Positions 16,169 through 24,542 of a stretch of DNA of 38,733 bases are shown piece by piece. Position 1 is the first letter of the stretch. Every line of letters starts with the position of its first letter. The DNA is taken from NCBI GenBank assembly GCA_000433015.1, contig HF998010.1:108327-147059 (forward strand), read 5' to 3'. Origin of the DNA: Firmicutes bacterium CAG:631. GTDB taxonomy: Bacteria; Bacillota_I; Bacilli_A; RFN20; CAG-631. The notes below the pieces were generated by a model. The model did no database searches, was not told the DNA's origin, and saw only the letters and a list, made by a program, of their open reading frames with translations. A program made the translations under genes and the position numbers.

Positions 16169-16276
16169 AAGTTCCCTTCCTATCCTATCTATAACATCAT
16201 ATGAAAAGATTTTTCTTATCAAAACTCTTTTTTTTATAAAAATCATTTTATATAATAAAACAAAGGAATGATAAAG

Positions 16277-16519
16277 ATGAAACATTATACTTATAAAACA
16301 ACAGGAACTTGTTCTAAAGAAATTACTTTTGATATCGATAATGGAAAAGTTTATAACGTTCATTTTTTAGGTGGATGTTCTGGAAACACACAAGGAGTTG
16401 CTAAGTTAGTGGAAGGAATGCCCATAGAAGAGGTCATTACTAGACTTAACGAAATCAAATGTGGATTTAAAAATACTTCTTGTCCGGATCAATTAGCAAA
16501 AGCATTAAAAAAATTATAA
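16277..16519 (+). CDS. TSCPD domain protein (TIGR03905 type)
   Basis: The 80-aa protein starts at ATG 16277 with AAGGA 9 bases upstream; the ATG at 16268 is too close to that site. It has the features of the small TSCPD family: TGTCSKEITFDID, VHFLGGCSGNTQGV and the name motif TSCPDQLAKAL. Four Cys are present, suggesting metal or nucleotide binding. The TSCPD domain also occurs at the C-terminus of some vitamin B12-dependent ribonucleotide reductases, but the role of the stand-alone protein is not established. A TATAAT at 16251-16256 is a possible -10 box without a good -35. A small helical protein gene follows. Confidence 0.85.
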   Translation: MKHYTYKTTGTCSKEITFDIDNGKVYNVHFLGGCSGNTQGVAKLVEGMPIEEVITRLNEIKCGFKNTSCPDQLAKALKKL

Positions 16520-16570
16520 AAAATGGTTTAATCTTGTTTTTGATGGAGAAACTAGAATTAGGTGATAAAA

Positions 16571-16759
16571 ATGAAATCTAAAAAAGATCAAGAACTCTAT
16601 CAAAAAAGACAATTGGAAATTGCAAAATCATTATATGAACTTGGTGTAGATGATAATATTATTCAAGCCATTACCAAAATTGAAATGGATCAAGTCTTGC
16701 GCTTTCGCAATGAAAAGCAATCTGAGCAAAACAAACAAAACATTGACGAAAGACCTTGA
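16571..16759 (+). CDS. Small charged helical protein, unknown function
   Basis: The 62-aa protein starts at ATG 16571 behind TTAGGTGAT. It is almost entirely helix-forming and charged (KSKKDQELYQKRQLEIAKSL, then LYELGVDDNIIQAITKIE), with a hydrophobic face every third or fourth residue, and ends in a polar tail. There are no cysteines and no membrane segment. It shares a likely transcript with the TSCPD gene 51 bases upstream. The metK promoter -35 box lies inside its last codons. No family is recognised; the central LGVDDNIIQAITKI could be a helix-turn-helix-like unit, but this is weak. Confidence 0.6.
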   Translation: MKSKKDQELYQKRQLEIAKSLYELGVDDNIIQAITKIEMDQVLRFRNEKQSEQNKQNIDERP

Positions 16760-16772
16760 ATTGTATTATAAT
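16743..16772 (+). promoter_or_regulatory. Promoter of the SAM riboswitch-metK transcript
   Basis: TTGACG (16743-16748), 18-base spacer, TATAAT (16767-16772). The transcript would start about 10 bases before the aptamer. Confidence 0.85.
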
Positions 16773-16788
16773 ATCAGCACATAAAAAA

Positions 16789-16942
16789 CTCTTATTCAGA
16801 ACCACTAGATGGAAGGAATCGATGACGTGGTAGCAACCCTTGAAAAAGTAGGTGCTTTATCCTCAGCGAAGGAAACTTCGAACGATAAGAGAAAGGCTGA
16901 TCAAAAATGAAATTAGCTTTCCTCTTAAGGAGAGCTTTTTTT
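16789..16942 (+). promoter_or_regulatory. SAM-I (S-box) riboswitch with terminator, controlling metK
   Basis: P1 is CTCTTAT (16789-16795) with ATAAGAG (16885-16891). P2 is ACCAC with GTGGT and has the kink-turn sequence GATGA; TAGCAACC and AGGTGCT give the conserved core, and P4 is CGAAG-GAAA-CTTCG. The P2 loop GG can pair with CC of GCAACC as in the S-box pseudoknot. The expression platform is a terminator, AGCTTTCCT (16915-16923) with AGGAGAGCT (16928-16936), plus seven T's. The 3' strand of P1 (AAGAG) can instead pair with CTCTT inside that terminator, forming an antiterminator. SAM binding should therefore switch metK off. Confidence 0.95.
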
Positions 16943-16966
16943 ATGGATAAAAGGGAGAGAAGTAAA

Positions 16967-18106
16967 ATGAATTTAAGAAAAGTATTTACATCAGAGTCTG
17001 TTTCAGAAGGCCATCCAGATAAATTATGTGATCAAATTTCAGATGCAATATTAGATGCTTGTTTAAAACAAGATCCGTATAGTCGCGTGGCCTGTGAATG
17101 TTACGTGACGACGAATCATTTAATTATTGGAGGAGAAATTACAACCAAAGCAAAAATTGATTATCGTGCAATTGCAAGACAAGTGATGACTGATATTGGA
17201 TATACCAATAAAAAATATGGTTTAGATGCTAAAAGTTGCAAAATCGATGTTTATGTAAAACAACAATCCCCAGATATTGCTCGTGGAGTGGATGCATTAG
17301 GAGCAGGTGATCAAGGCATCATGTTTGGATATGCAACAGATGAAACAAAAGGGTATATGCCTTTACCGATTGTAATGGCACATAAATTAGTTCGTGTAGC
17401 GAGTCAACTTAGAAAAAATGGAGAATTTAAATGGGCAAGACCGGATATGAAATCACAAGTGAGTGTGGATTATACGGACCCTAAACATCCAAAATTACTC
17501 ACGGTTTTAATGTCGATTCAACATGATCCTGATTATAAAAAAAGAGAATTTAAAAAATTTATTAAAGAAAAGATTATGATAGAAGTAGCTAAATCTTTTC
17601 ATATGAATACCGATTTTAAAGTAGAAATTAATCCGACAGGAAAATTTGTTATTGGTGGTCCTAAAGGAGATGTTGGTCTAACTGGAAGAAAAATTATCGT
17701 GGATACTTATGGCGGCAGTGCTCGTCATGGTGGAGGGGCCTTTAGTGGCAAAGATTGTACTAAAGTAGATCGAAGTGGCGCCTATATGGCACGATACATT
17801 GCTAAAAATGTGGTTGCTGCAGGACTTGCTTCTCGTTGTGAAGTGCAACTTGCCTATATTATTGGGAAAGCAGACCCGGTTTCAGTTATGATTGATACCT
17901 ATCAAACGAATCGCATTCCGGAAGAAAAAATATTACAGGCGATTTTAGAAACCTTTCCATTGAAACCGCAAGAAATTATTGAAATTTTAGATTTAAGAAA
18001 ACCACAATTTCAACAATTAGCTAGCTATGGTCATATTGGTAGACATGACATTTCTGTTCGTTGGGAAGATTTAGATCAAGTTGAAAAGTTAAAAAAATAT
18101 TTATAA
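16967..18106 (+). CDS. metK: S-adenosylmethionine synthetase
   Basis: The 379-aa protein starts at ATG 16967 behind GGGAGAG. An in-frame ATG at 16907 would place the riboswitch terminator inside the coding region and is rejected. Signature segments include TSESVSEGHPDKLCDQISDA, the ATP-binding GAGDQGIMFGYAT, the P-loop-like GGGAFSGKD and the C-terminal GHIGRHDISVRWE. MetK makes SAM from methionine and ATP in the cytoplasm, releasing phosphate and diphosphate, and binds Mg2+ and K+. The SAM riboswitch directly upstream gives end-product feedback. A ketopantoate-reductase gene follows after 17 bases on the same transcript. Confidence 0.97.
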   Translation: MNLRKVFTSESVSEGHPDKLCDQISDAILDACLKQDPYSRVACECYVTTNHLIIGGEITTKAKIDYRAIARQVMTDIGYTNKKYGLDAKSCKIDVYVKQQSPDIARGVDALGAGDQGIMFGYATDETKGYMPLPIVMAHKLVRVASQLRKNGEFKWARPDMKSQVSVDYTDPKHPKLLTVLMSIQHDPDYKKREFKKFIKEKIMIEVAKSFHMNTDFKVEINPTGKFVIGGPKGDVGLTGRKIIVDTYGGSARHGGGAFSGKDCTKVDRSGAYMARYIAKNVVAAGLASRCEVQLAYIIGKADPVSVMIDTYQTNRIPEEKILQAILETFPLKPQEIIEILDLRKPQFQQLASYGHIGRHDISVRWEDLDQVEKLKKYL

Positions 18107-18123
18107 AGAAAGGAAAAAAGAAA

Positions 18124-19128
18124 ATGAGAATTGCTTTAATTGGTGCTGGAGCAATTGGTGGTTCGATTGCTGCTTGTATGGCAAAACAAGGATATGATTT
18201 AACAGTTGTTGCAAAATATGAAGAATATGCCTCTTTAATTGAAAATCAAGGCATTGAAATTACAGGAGTAAAAGGAAATTTTGTTCAAAAAATCAAAGCA
18301 GTGGCAAAAGTTTCACAATTGACAGGAAAATTTGATATCGTGTTTGTGGCTACAAAAGCTTATGATGTCAAAGAAAACTTACTTTCTTTACTTCCTTATT
18401 TAAAAGAAAATACAAGTGTTGTTTCCTTACAAAATGGAATATGTACCGATTTATATCAAGAAGTAGTGGGCCAAGATAGAACCGTTGGTTGTGTTGTTGG
18501 TTATGGTGCAACCATGCATCAAAAAGGCAAAATTGAAATCACAAGTACTGGTAATTTTGTCATTGGTTCTATTGCAAAAACCTTTAAAGGGGATTTAAAA
18601 GAAGTACAAGCTTGCTTGAATACGACTTTTGAAACTATCATTTCAGACGATATTTATTCCAATTTATATTCAAAACTAATTATTAATTCTTGCATTACTT
18701 CCTTAGGTGCTTTGACAGGACTCAATTTAGGCGAAATGATGAAAATCAAAAAAATTAGAGTCATCTTTTTAAAGATTATTGATGAAGCCATTGCTGTAGC
18801 CAATGCCAATCATATTCAAGTTCCTCCATATGGCGGAAAATTAGATTACTACAAGTTATACCAAAGAAAATCAAAATTTGGAAACTTTATTAATCATCTC
18901 ATCATTCAAATTGTTGGCAAAAAATATCGGCATTTAAAATCTTCATCTCTTCAATCTTTACAAAGAGGACAAAAAACAGAAATCGATTATTTTAATGGCT
19001 ATATCGTGTCATTAGGAAAACAAGTTCAAGTACCAACACCAATTAATGAAAAATTAGTACAAATGATTAAAGAAATTGAATTACATCAAAGAAAAATTAC
19101 TTTAGATAACATCAATGACATTCAATAA
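18124..19128 (+). CDS. 2-dehydropantoate 2-reductase family protein (PanE/ApbA)
   Basis: The 334-aa protein opens with the NADP-binding Rossmann motif MRIALIGAGAIGGSIA (GxGxxG) and has the KAYDV and LQNGI segments typical of ketopantoate reductases. The C-terminal helical domain carries KLIINSCITSLGALTG, where family members have the catalytic Lys and Asn, and SSLQSLQRGQKTEIDYFNG, matching the conserved SMxxDxxxGRxTEID-like motif. The known reaction is reduction of 2-dehydropantoate to pantoate for coenzyme A synthesis. The family contains many paralogues, so panE is not assigned. It follows metK within 17 bases and would be controlled by the SAM riboswitch, which is unusual for a pantothenate gene. 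Confidence 0.85.
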   Translation: MRIALIGAGAIGGSIAACMAKQGYDLTVVAKYEEYASLIENQGIEITGVKGNFVQKIKAVAKVSQLTGKFDIVFVATKAYDVKENLLSLLPYLKENTSVVSLQNGICTDLYQEVVGQDRTVGCVVGYGATMHQKGKIEITSTGNFVIGSIAKTFKGDLKEVQACLNTTFETIISDDIYSNLYSKLIINSCITSLGALTGLNLGEMMKIKKIRVIFLKIIDEAIAVANANHIQVPPYGGKLDYYKLYQRKSKFGNFINHLIIQIVGKKYRHLKSSSLQSLQRGQKTEIDYFNGYIVSLGKQVQVPTPINEKLVQMIKEIELHQRKITLDNINDIQ

Positions 19129-19157
19129 AAAAAGATGATACAAAGACTTTTAAAATG

Positions 19158-19166
19158 TGCTATACT
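19158..19166 (+). promoter_or_regulatory. Extended -10 promoter of hpf
   Basis: TGCTATACT (TG at 19158-19159, TATACT at 19161-19166), about 28 bases before the hpf ATG. The -35 region is poor (GATACA at 19137). Confidence 0.55.
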
Positions 19167-19194
19167 TAAAGTAGTATAGAAAGGAGATTTTGTT

Positions 19195-19734
19195 ATGAAA
19201 TATGTTGTTGTAAAAAATGGAGTCCGCTTATCCAAAAAAGTTGAGGATATCGTCATTGCCAAATTATCTAGACTTGAAAAAATGCTTTATAAAAGCGATG
19301 AATTGGAATGTAGAGTGGTCGTTAAAAGCCATGGTTCCAAAGAAAAGGTGGAAATTACGATTCCAACAAAATTCCTTGTTCTACGTAGTGAAGTAGAAGC
19401 AGATGATGTTTTAGATGCCATCGATATTGCAAAAGAAAAATTAGAATCACAAATTCGCAAAGTAAAAACAAAATTAGATCGCACCAATTCTAAAACGAAT
19501 TTAGGAAAAGCTTTTGTACTCAATGAAATTTTATCCGAAGATGAAAAAGAAGAAGATGTATTTGTTCGTACAAAAACGATTCGCCCAACGCCTATGACCC
19601 TAGATGATGCGATTATGTCAATGGATGCTTTAGGACATAGTTTCTTTATTTATTTGGATCAAGAAGATCAATCCGTATCCGTTGTTTATAAAAGAAATGA
19701 TGGCGGATATGGTGTTATTGAAATCGAAGATTAG
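19195..19734 (+). CDS. hpf: Ribosome hibernation promoting factor, long form
   Basis: The 179-aa protein has the two parts of long HPF. An N-terminal S30AE/RaiA domain (about 1-100, with KLSRLEKMLYKSDELECRV and the DDVLDAIDIAKEKLESQIRK helix) binds the 30S decoding region. A C-terminal dimerisation domain (about 120-179) has RTKTIRPTPMTLDDAIMSMD and the aromatic FFIYLDQEDQ strand that pairs two 30S subunits into 100S ribosomes. The length matches Bacillota proteins (about 185 aa). It inactivates and protects ribosomes in stationary phase. AAAGGAG precedes the ATG. It has its own promoter and terminator. Confidence 0.96.
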   Translation: MKYVVVKNGVRLSKKVEDIVIAKLSRLEKMLYKSDELECRVVVKSHGSKEKVEITIPTKFLVLRSEVEADDVLDAIDIAKEKLESQIRKVKTKLDRTNSKTNLGKAFVLNEILSEDEKEEDVFVRTKTIRPTPMTLDDAIMSMDALGHSFFIYLDQEDQSVSVVYKRNDGGYGVIEIED

Positions 19735-19745
19735 TTTTATACATC

Positions 19746-19779
19746 AAAGAGCAGTTTGGGTTTTCAAATTGCTCTTTTT
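19746..19779 (+). terminator. Intrinsic terminator of hpf
   Basis: AAAGAGCAGTTTG (19746-19758) pairs with CAAATTGCTCTTT (19765-19777) with one wobble, then T's. Confidence 0.93.
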
Positions 19780-19843
19780 AAATCTTGATACTCTTTGTTT
19801 TTTATCCTAATTTTGCTAAAATAAAAATAATGAGGTGATATCA

Positions 19844-20815
19844 TTGATTGAAATTATGATTCGAGAAAACGAACAAAATAAACGATTAGATCATTTTGTC
19901 CGTCAATATTTAAATCAAGCCTCTTTATCTTATATTTATAAATTATTTCGAAAAAAAGAAATCAAGATTAATAAAAAACCAGCCAAACCCGATTATATTA
20001 CCCAACTTGGCGATGTATTAACCATTTATATTTCAGAAGATTTGCATCAAAATAAAACAATTGAAACTTCTATAAAACAAAGTTTTCAAATTATTTATGA
20101 AGATAAAAATATTTTAATTGTCAATAAACCTATCCATTTATTAGTTCATGATGGGAATCAAAAAAATGAAGATACGCTAACCAAACAAGTATTACATTAT
20201 TTAATCGAAAAAAAAGAATATGTTCCTGAAAAAGAGACTACTTTTATCCCGGCTTTAGCGCATCGAATCGATCGAAATACGAGTGGTCTAGTCTTATTTG
20301 GGAAAAATGCGTTGGCTTTACAATGTCTTTTTGAAGCGTTTAAAGAACATGATTGTTTACAAAAAAAATATTTAGCATTAGTAGCAGGAAAAGTAAAACA
20401 AAAGGGAGAAATTGAACTTCCTTTAAAAAAAGATGAAAAAGAAAAAAAGGTTTATGTTTCAAAAGATGGATTATATGCCAAAACAATTTATCAACCGATT
20501 CGCCAATTTGAAGATTGTACTTTGCTAGAAGTGACGATTTTAACGGGAAGAACCCATCAAATTCGTGTACATTTACAATCCATTGGACATCCATTAATTG
20601 GAGATCAAAAATATGGAAATGCCTATGCGGATGCATTGGCTAAAAAATATCACATGAAAGATTATTTATTACATGCTAAACAAATCACTTTTCTTAGCTT
20701 AAAAAACAATCTTTCTTATCTCAATCATCAAAGTTTTACTGCTCCATTATATCCGTGGCAAATTACTTTAATTCAAAACTTATCCAAAGGGGGAAAAGAA
20801 AATGACGAGTTATGA
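19844..20815 (+). CDS. RluA-family RNA pseudouridine synthase
   Basis: The 323-aa protein probably starts at TTG 19844, placed 8 bases after GAGGTGAT; the GTG at 19835 is part of that site, and ATG 19856 is too far from it. An N-terminal S4-like RNA-binding domain (about 8-75, RLDHFVRQYL to GDVLTIYI) is followed by the catalytic domain with the HRIDRNTSGLVLFGKN motif, which holds the catalytic Asp, and LTGRTHQIRVHLQSIGHPL. It converts specific uridines in 23S rRNA or tRNA to pseudouridine. Which member it is (RluC, RluD or another) cannot be decided here. It overlaps pgcA by 14 bases. Confidence 0.92.
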   Translation: MIEIMIRENEQNKRLDHFVRQYLNQASLSYIYKLFRKKEIKINKKPAKPDYITQLGDVLTIYISEDLHQNKTIETSIKQSFQIIYEDKNILIVNKPIHLLVHDGNQKNEDTLTKQVLHYLIEKKEYVPEKETTFIPALAHRIDRNTSGLVLFGKNALALQCLFEAFKEHDCLQKKYLALVAGKVKQKGEIELPLKKDEKEKKVYVSKDGLYAKTIYQPIRQFEDCTLLEVTILTGRTHQIRVHLQSIGHPLIGDQKYGNAYADALAKKYHMKDYLLHAKQITFLSLKNNLSYLNHQSFTAPLYPWQITLIQNLSKGGKENDEL

Positions 20816-22499
20816 AAAATATCAAAAATGGTTAAGTAGTCATGCAGTGGATGAAAGTTTAAAACAAGAATTAAAAGAGATGACACAAGAACAAATTCAT
20901 GAAGCTTTTTACAAAGACTTAGAATTTGGTACGGGTGGAATGAGAGGAATTATGGGACCTGGTACCAATAATATGAATACTATTGTAGTTCAAAAAGCAA
21001 CATATGGTTTTGGGAAATATTTATTGGAAAAAGATGCTTTGGCTTGTCAAAAAGGGGTTGTGATTGCCCACGATAATCGCAAAAATAGTGACGTTTTTAC
21101 GATGCAAGCTGCAAAGGTTTTGGCTGCTTTAGGAATTAAAACTTATATTTTTGATGCTTTACGACCAACGCCTGAATTATCTTTTGCGGTTCGTTATTTT
21201 AAAGCAGCAGGAGGCATTATGATCACCGCCTCCCATAATCCTAAAGAATATAATGGTTATAAAATTTATAATGAAGATGGCTGTCAACTCATTTTAGAAC
21301 AATCCAATCAAGTTCTTGAAAAAATAAATGCTATTGAAGATGAATTAAATATACCAAGTGTGGCTCAAAGTCCGTTGATTAATATTCTTTCAAAAGATGT
21401 TGATGAGGCTTATTATCAAATGGTTTTAAATACGCAGATAAGAAAAGAAATAGATCATTCTTCTTTAAAAATTGTTTATTCGCCTCAACATGGAACAGGT
21501 TTTATTCCTGTGATGGAAGTGTTAAAAAGAGCAAAATATCAAGTTTATGAGGTCAAAGAACAATCTTATCCAAGTCCTACGTTTGAAAATACTTTATCAC
21601 CTAATCCTGAAGAAAAAGAAGCTTATACCTTGGCTATTTTATTGGCTAAACAAAAACAAGCCGATATTGTTTTAACAACGGATCCGGATTGTGATCGCGT
21701 TGGAATGGTTGTTTTTGATGACAAGAAGCAACCTGTATATTTTACCGGAAATCAAACGGGTTCGCTTTTAATGGATTATCTTTTAAAATCTAAAAAAGAA
21801 AAGAATCTTTTAGTTCAACCAAGTATTGTTTATAATACCATAGTTACTTCGCCATTAGGTGCTAAAGTCGCTCACGCTTATGGTGTTTTATGTGAACAAA
21901 CCTTAACAGGATTTAAATATATTGGAGATAAAATTGCGCAAGCTTTAAAAAATAATGGTCCAGTTTTTCAAATGGGATATGAAGAATCTTATGGATATTT
22001 ATTCAATAAAGAAGTTAGAGATAAAGACGGGGTTCAATCCGTATTATTGATTTGCGAAATGGCCGCTTATTATAAAAATATTGGCAAAAATTTAATAGAA
22101 GTTTTTGATGCCTTACAACAAAAACTAGGCTATCATGTGGAATCACAATATTCTTATAAAGTAAGTGGTAGCGAAGGAGTCAAAGAAATTCAACAATTAA
22201 TGGAAAACTTAAGAAAAGCAAATTATGCTATAATAGCGAATGAAAAAGTGGTCACGGTTGAAGATTATTCATCTTTAACTGCCAAAACAAATGATCAGGT
22301 TTATCCATTGCATTATGAACAATCCAATGTTTTAAGATATCTTTTTGATGATGGATCCTTTATTGCTATTCGTCCATCCGGCACTGAGCCAAAATGTAAA
22401 TTTTATTTTGCATTTTGTGGAAAAACACAAAAAGAAGCACAGGAAAGACACGATAAAATGAAAGAATTTATTTTATCTGAGATCAAAAATGGCTTATGA
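20802..22499 (+). CDS. pgcA: Phosphoglucomutase/phosphomannomutase (PgcA-type)
   Basis: The 565-aa protein has the alpha-D-phosphohexomutase domains in order: the entry motif FGTGGMRGIMG, the active-site TASHNPKEYNGYK with the phospho-Ser, the Mg-binding loop DPDCDRVG, the sugar-binding GYEESYGYLF, and the phosphate-binding RPSGTEPKCKFYF near the C-terminus. The length and FGTGGMRG match PgcA of B. subtilis (alpha-phosphoglucomutase). It interconverts glucose 1-phosphate and glucose 6-phosphate for UDP-glucose and glycolipid synthesis. GGGGGAAA precedes the ATG. It is coupled to the genes on both sides by overlaps of 14 and 11 bases. Confidence 0.94.
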   Translation: MTSYEKYQKWLSSHAVDESLKQELKEMTQEQIHEAFYKDLEFGTGGMRGIMGPGTNNMNTIVVQKATYGFGKYLLEKDALACQKGVVIAHDNRKNSDVFTMQAAKVLAALGIKTYIFDALRPTPELSFAVRYFKAAGGIMITASHNPKEYNGYKIYNEDGCQLILEQSNQVLEKINAIEDELNIPSVAQSPLINILSKDVDEAYYQMVLNTQIRKEIDHSSLKIVYSPQHGTGFIPVMEVLKRAKYQVYEVKEQSYPSPTFENTLSPNPEEKEAYTLAILLAKQKQADIVLTTDPDCDRVGMVVFDDKKQPVYFTGNQTGSLLMDYLLKSKKEKNLLVQPSIVYNTIVTSPLGAKVAHAYGVLCEQTLTGFKYIGDKIAQALKNNGPVFQMGYEESYGYLFNKEVRDKDGVQSVLLICEMAAYYKNIGKNLIEVFDALQQKLGYHVESQYSYKVSGSEGVKEIQQLMENLRKANYAIIANEKVVTVEDYSSLTAKTNDQVYPLHYEQSNVLRYLFDDGSFIAIRPSGTEPKCKFYFAFCGKTQKEAQERHDKMKEFILSEIKNGL

Positions 22500-23424
22500 A
22501 TATCAAGTAACGAATAAACGTTATCATACTTTAGATTATTATTTAAAAACGAAATATGGTAAAAAAGTATTTAAAATTCCTTTAAATGCTTCTTTTAGTT
22601 GTCCTAATCGTGATGGCACAAAAGGCATCGGAGGATGTACTTTTTGTTCCAATAAAGGATCAGGAGATTTTGCTGGAAATCCCCTTCATTCTTTAAATCA
22701 ACAATATGATGAAATGATAAAAGTGATGGAAAGAAAATGGCCTGATGCCTATTATATTGTTTATTTTCAAGCCTATACAAACACCTATGGTTCTTTAAAA
22801 AAATTAAAAGAAACCTATGAACCCTTTATAGGAAAGGAAAAAGTAATTGGCATGTCGATTGCTACCCGTCCTGATTGTATTGATGAAGAAATTGTTGCTT
22901 ATCTTAGTGAATTAAAAACCCATTTTAAAGAATTTTGGATTGAACTTGGTTTACAAACTTCTTTTGATAAAACGGCTAATCTCATTCATCGATGTTATTC
23001 TTATTCATGTTTTGAAAAAGCTGTTCATTTATTAGACCAGGCAAAAATACAAATTGTAGTGCATATTATTGATGGTTTGCCGCATGAAACTAAAAAAATG
23101 ATGATTCAAACGATAAAAAAATTAAACAAATTACCTTTGTTTGGTATCAAAATTCACATGCTCAATATCATTAAAGGGACAAAAATTGCTCAGGACTATC
23201 AAAAACAAAAATTAAATTTATTAACAGAAGAAGAATTTGTAGATATTGTGGTCGATCAATTACAATATTTAAAAGGATCCATCATTGTACATCGCATAGG
23301 TGGAGATAGTGATGCGCAACAATTAATTGCTCCGCAATGGGTTTTAAAAAAATTAAGTGTTGTAGATAAAATTGATCAAAAAATGGAAGAAGAAGGGGTT
23401 TTTCAAGGAGATTTATTTGTTTAA
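22489..23424 (+). CDS. Radical SAM protein of the TIGR01212/YhcC family
   Basis: The 311-aa protein begins with YHTLDYYLKTKYGKKVFKIP, typical of the family. The cluster-binding Cys are in SFSCPNRDGTKG and GGCTFCSNKG, a spacing of family type rather than plain Cx3Cx2C. Later motifs include YFQAYTNTYG, SIATRPDCI, WIELGLQTS and VHIIDGLPHE. It must bind a [4Fe-4S] cluster and SAM. The substrate of YhcC proteins is not known to me. It is coupled to pgcA by an 11-base overlap and is the last gene of the rluA-pgcA-yhcC operon, with its stop codon inside the terminator stem. Confidence 0.92.
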   Translation: MAYEYQVTNKRYHTLDYYLKTKYGKKVFKIPLNASFSCPNRDGTKGIGGCTFCSNKGSGDFAGNPLHSLNQQYDEMIKVMERKWPDAYYIVYFQAYTNTYGSLKKLKETYEPFIGKEKVIGMSIATRPDCIDEEIVAYLSELKTHFKEFWIELGLQTSFDKTANLIHRCYSYSCFEKAVHLLDQAKIQIVVHIIDGLPHETKKMMIQTIKKLNKLPLFGIKIHMLNIIKGTKIAQDYQKQKLNLLTEEEFVDIVVDQLQYLKGSIIVHRIGGDSDAQQLIAPQWVLKKLSVVDKIDQKMEEEGVFQGDLFV

Positions 23425-23436
23425 ATCTCTTTTTTT
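23408..23436 (+). terminator. Intrinsic terminator overlapping the YhcC stop
   Basis: GAGATTTA (23408-23415) pairs with TAAATCTC (23422-23429) followed by seven T's. The TAA stop is part of the 3' arm. Confidence 0.85.
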
Positions 23437-23446
23437 ACACCAATCT

Positions 23447-24232
23447 TTATTGAAAATCTTTTCCAGCCACAATCATTTCGGCATTTTTGTAACAAGCATA
23501 ATATGAAGGCTTGTTTGTAAAAGATTTCGCTTGACTAGGGGTTAAAGGACATTTTTTTTCTAAAAGCAGGGTAGACAATATTTTTAGATTTTGAACCATT
23601 TCACTATTTAAGGGATTATAACCTAATTTTCCTGTTTTTTCTTGTCCTAAATGACCTCCAAAATAAGTCCAATTTTCAAATGGAAAATCATAATGTGTCT
23701 TTAAATATTGAATAAAATTATCAATCGATTGGGCATATAAAGATAAAGGAAGAGCTTCTTTTACTTGCATCCAAACGCCACAACCGGATCCAAATTGATC
23801 TCCTGTAAATAAAAAATGATTTTTTTCGTCAATAAAAGTAACACTACCTTTGGTATGACCAGGCGTTTGAATGGCTTTAACAATGTAATTTCCTAAATCA
23901 AAAATCATTTCATGATGTAAAGGTTTTAAATTGGAAAGGTAAGGAAGATTTTCTTTTTGTTGCTCAATACAAGGAAAATCTTCAAAATCAATGTAAACTT
24001 CTTTAAATTCTTTTAAATGACCACAATGATCAAAATGACCATGTGTTAAAACAACAACGAGCTCTTTTGTAGTAATCTTTTGAATGATGGACAAAAGAGA
24101 TGTCGATGTGTTCATTCCAAGGTCAATGACCATCGCTTTTTGATCACCTATAATAAGATAAGTTGTACAATCAAAAGGATCGTTAATACTATAGACATTG
24201 GAATTGATGGCCTGAATTTGATAGTTATTCAA
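23447..24232 (-). CDS. MBL-fold metallo-hydrolase
   Basis: The 261-aa protein starts at TTG (complement of 24230-24232) behind AGAGGTG; the GTG in that site hits a stop after five codons. The metallo-beta-lactamase fold is shown by VLTHGHFDHCGH (HxHxDH, two-metal site), TPGHTKGSVTF with the next His ligand, FTGDQFGSG with the bridging Asp, and a late YFGGHLGQE His. Overall it resembles glyoxalase II-like hydrolases of small thioesters or similar substrates; the substrate is not determinable. It is convergent with YhcC. It lies downstream of nahK but is separated by a terminator, so it is probably a single-gene unit. Confidence 0.9.
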   Translation of the reverse strand: MNNYQIQAINSNVYSINDPFDCTTYLIIGDQKAMVIDLGMNTSTSLLSIIQKITTKELVVVLTHGHFDHCGHLKEFKEVYIDFEDFPCIEQQKENLPYLSNLKPLHHEMIFDLGNYIVKAIQTPGHTKGSVTFIDEKNHFLFTGDQFGSGCGVWMQVKEALPLSLYAQSIDNFIQYLKTHYDFPFENWTYFGGHLGQEKTGKLGYNPLNSEMVQNLKILSTLLLEKKCPLTPSQAKSFTNKPSYYACYKNAEMIVAGKDFQ

Positions 24233-24314
24233 AATAATGCACCTCTTTTATTTTATTATATATCACTTTTGAACTGAAAGGAAAAGAAAAAAAACAGTAT
24301 TCTTTTGTTACAAT

Positions 24315-24383
24315 GTGTAAATCTTTTAATAGGTGTTCATAAAGACATAAAAGTTTTACACTTCAATGTATAAACTTTTAAAT
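24315..24383. promoter_or_regulatory. Three copies of a 14-16 base AT-rich motif upstream of the MBL gene
   Basis: GTGTAAATCTTTTAAT (24315-24330, plus), GTGTAAAACTTTTAT (complement of 24347-24361) and GTATAAACTTTTAAAT (24368-24383, plus). The first two face each other as a near-perfect inverted repeat. They lie 80-150 bases upstream of the MBL start, as expected for regulator binding sites. A TGCTATAAT (24405-24413) also reads on the plus strand, where no gene follows. Nothing else is seen in the gap 24233-24542 apart from the nahK terminator. Confidence 0.4.
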
Positions 24384-24455
24384 AAAATTTATTTTGCAGT
24401 TTATTGCTATAATTATAAATAGAATTTTATTTTATTGATAATAATTGAATAGAAT

Positions 24456-24510
24456 GATTAAAAAAAATAGAAGAACTAGTTCTTTGACTAAATTTCCCCT
24501 ATTTTTAATC
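24456..24510 (-). terminator. Terminator region after the hexosamine kinase gene
   Basis: GATTAAAAA..ATAG (24456-24470) pairs with CTATTTTTAATC (24499-24510) around a region that holds the perfect palindrome AGAACTAGTTCT (24472-24483). On the minus strand this inner hairpin is followed by CTATTTTTTTT. Confidence 0.65.
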
Positions 24511-24542
24511 ACTTTTTGCTATATGCCCACATCTTTTTTCTA

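Noticed and set aside
16169..16363. 65-codon upstream extension of the deacetylase frame
   Set aside because: No ribosome site, overlaps the divergent TSCPD gene, and the lipoprotein signal starts at 16168.
16907..16966. In-frame N-terminal extension of metK from ATG 16907
   Set aside because: It would encode the riboswitch terminator; a proper ribosome site precedes ATG 16967 and MetK proteins begin there.
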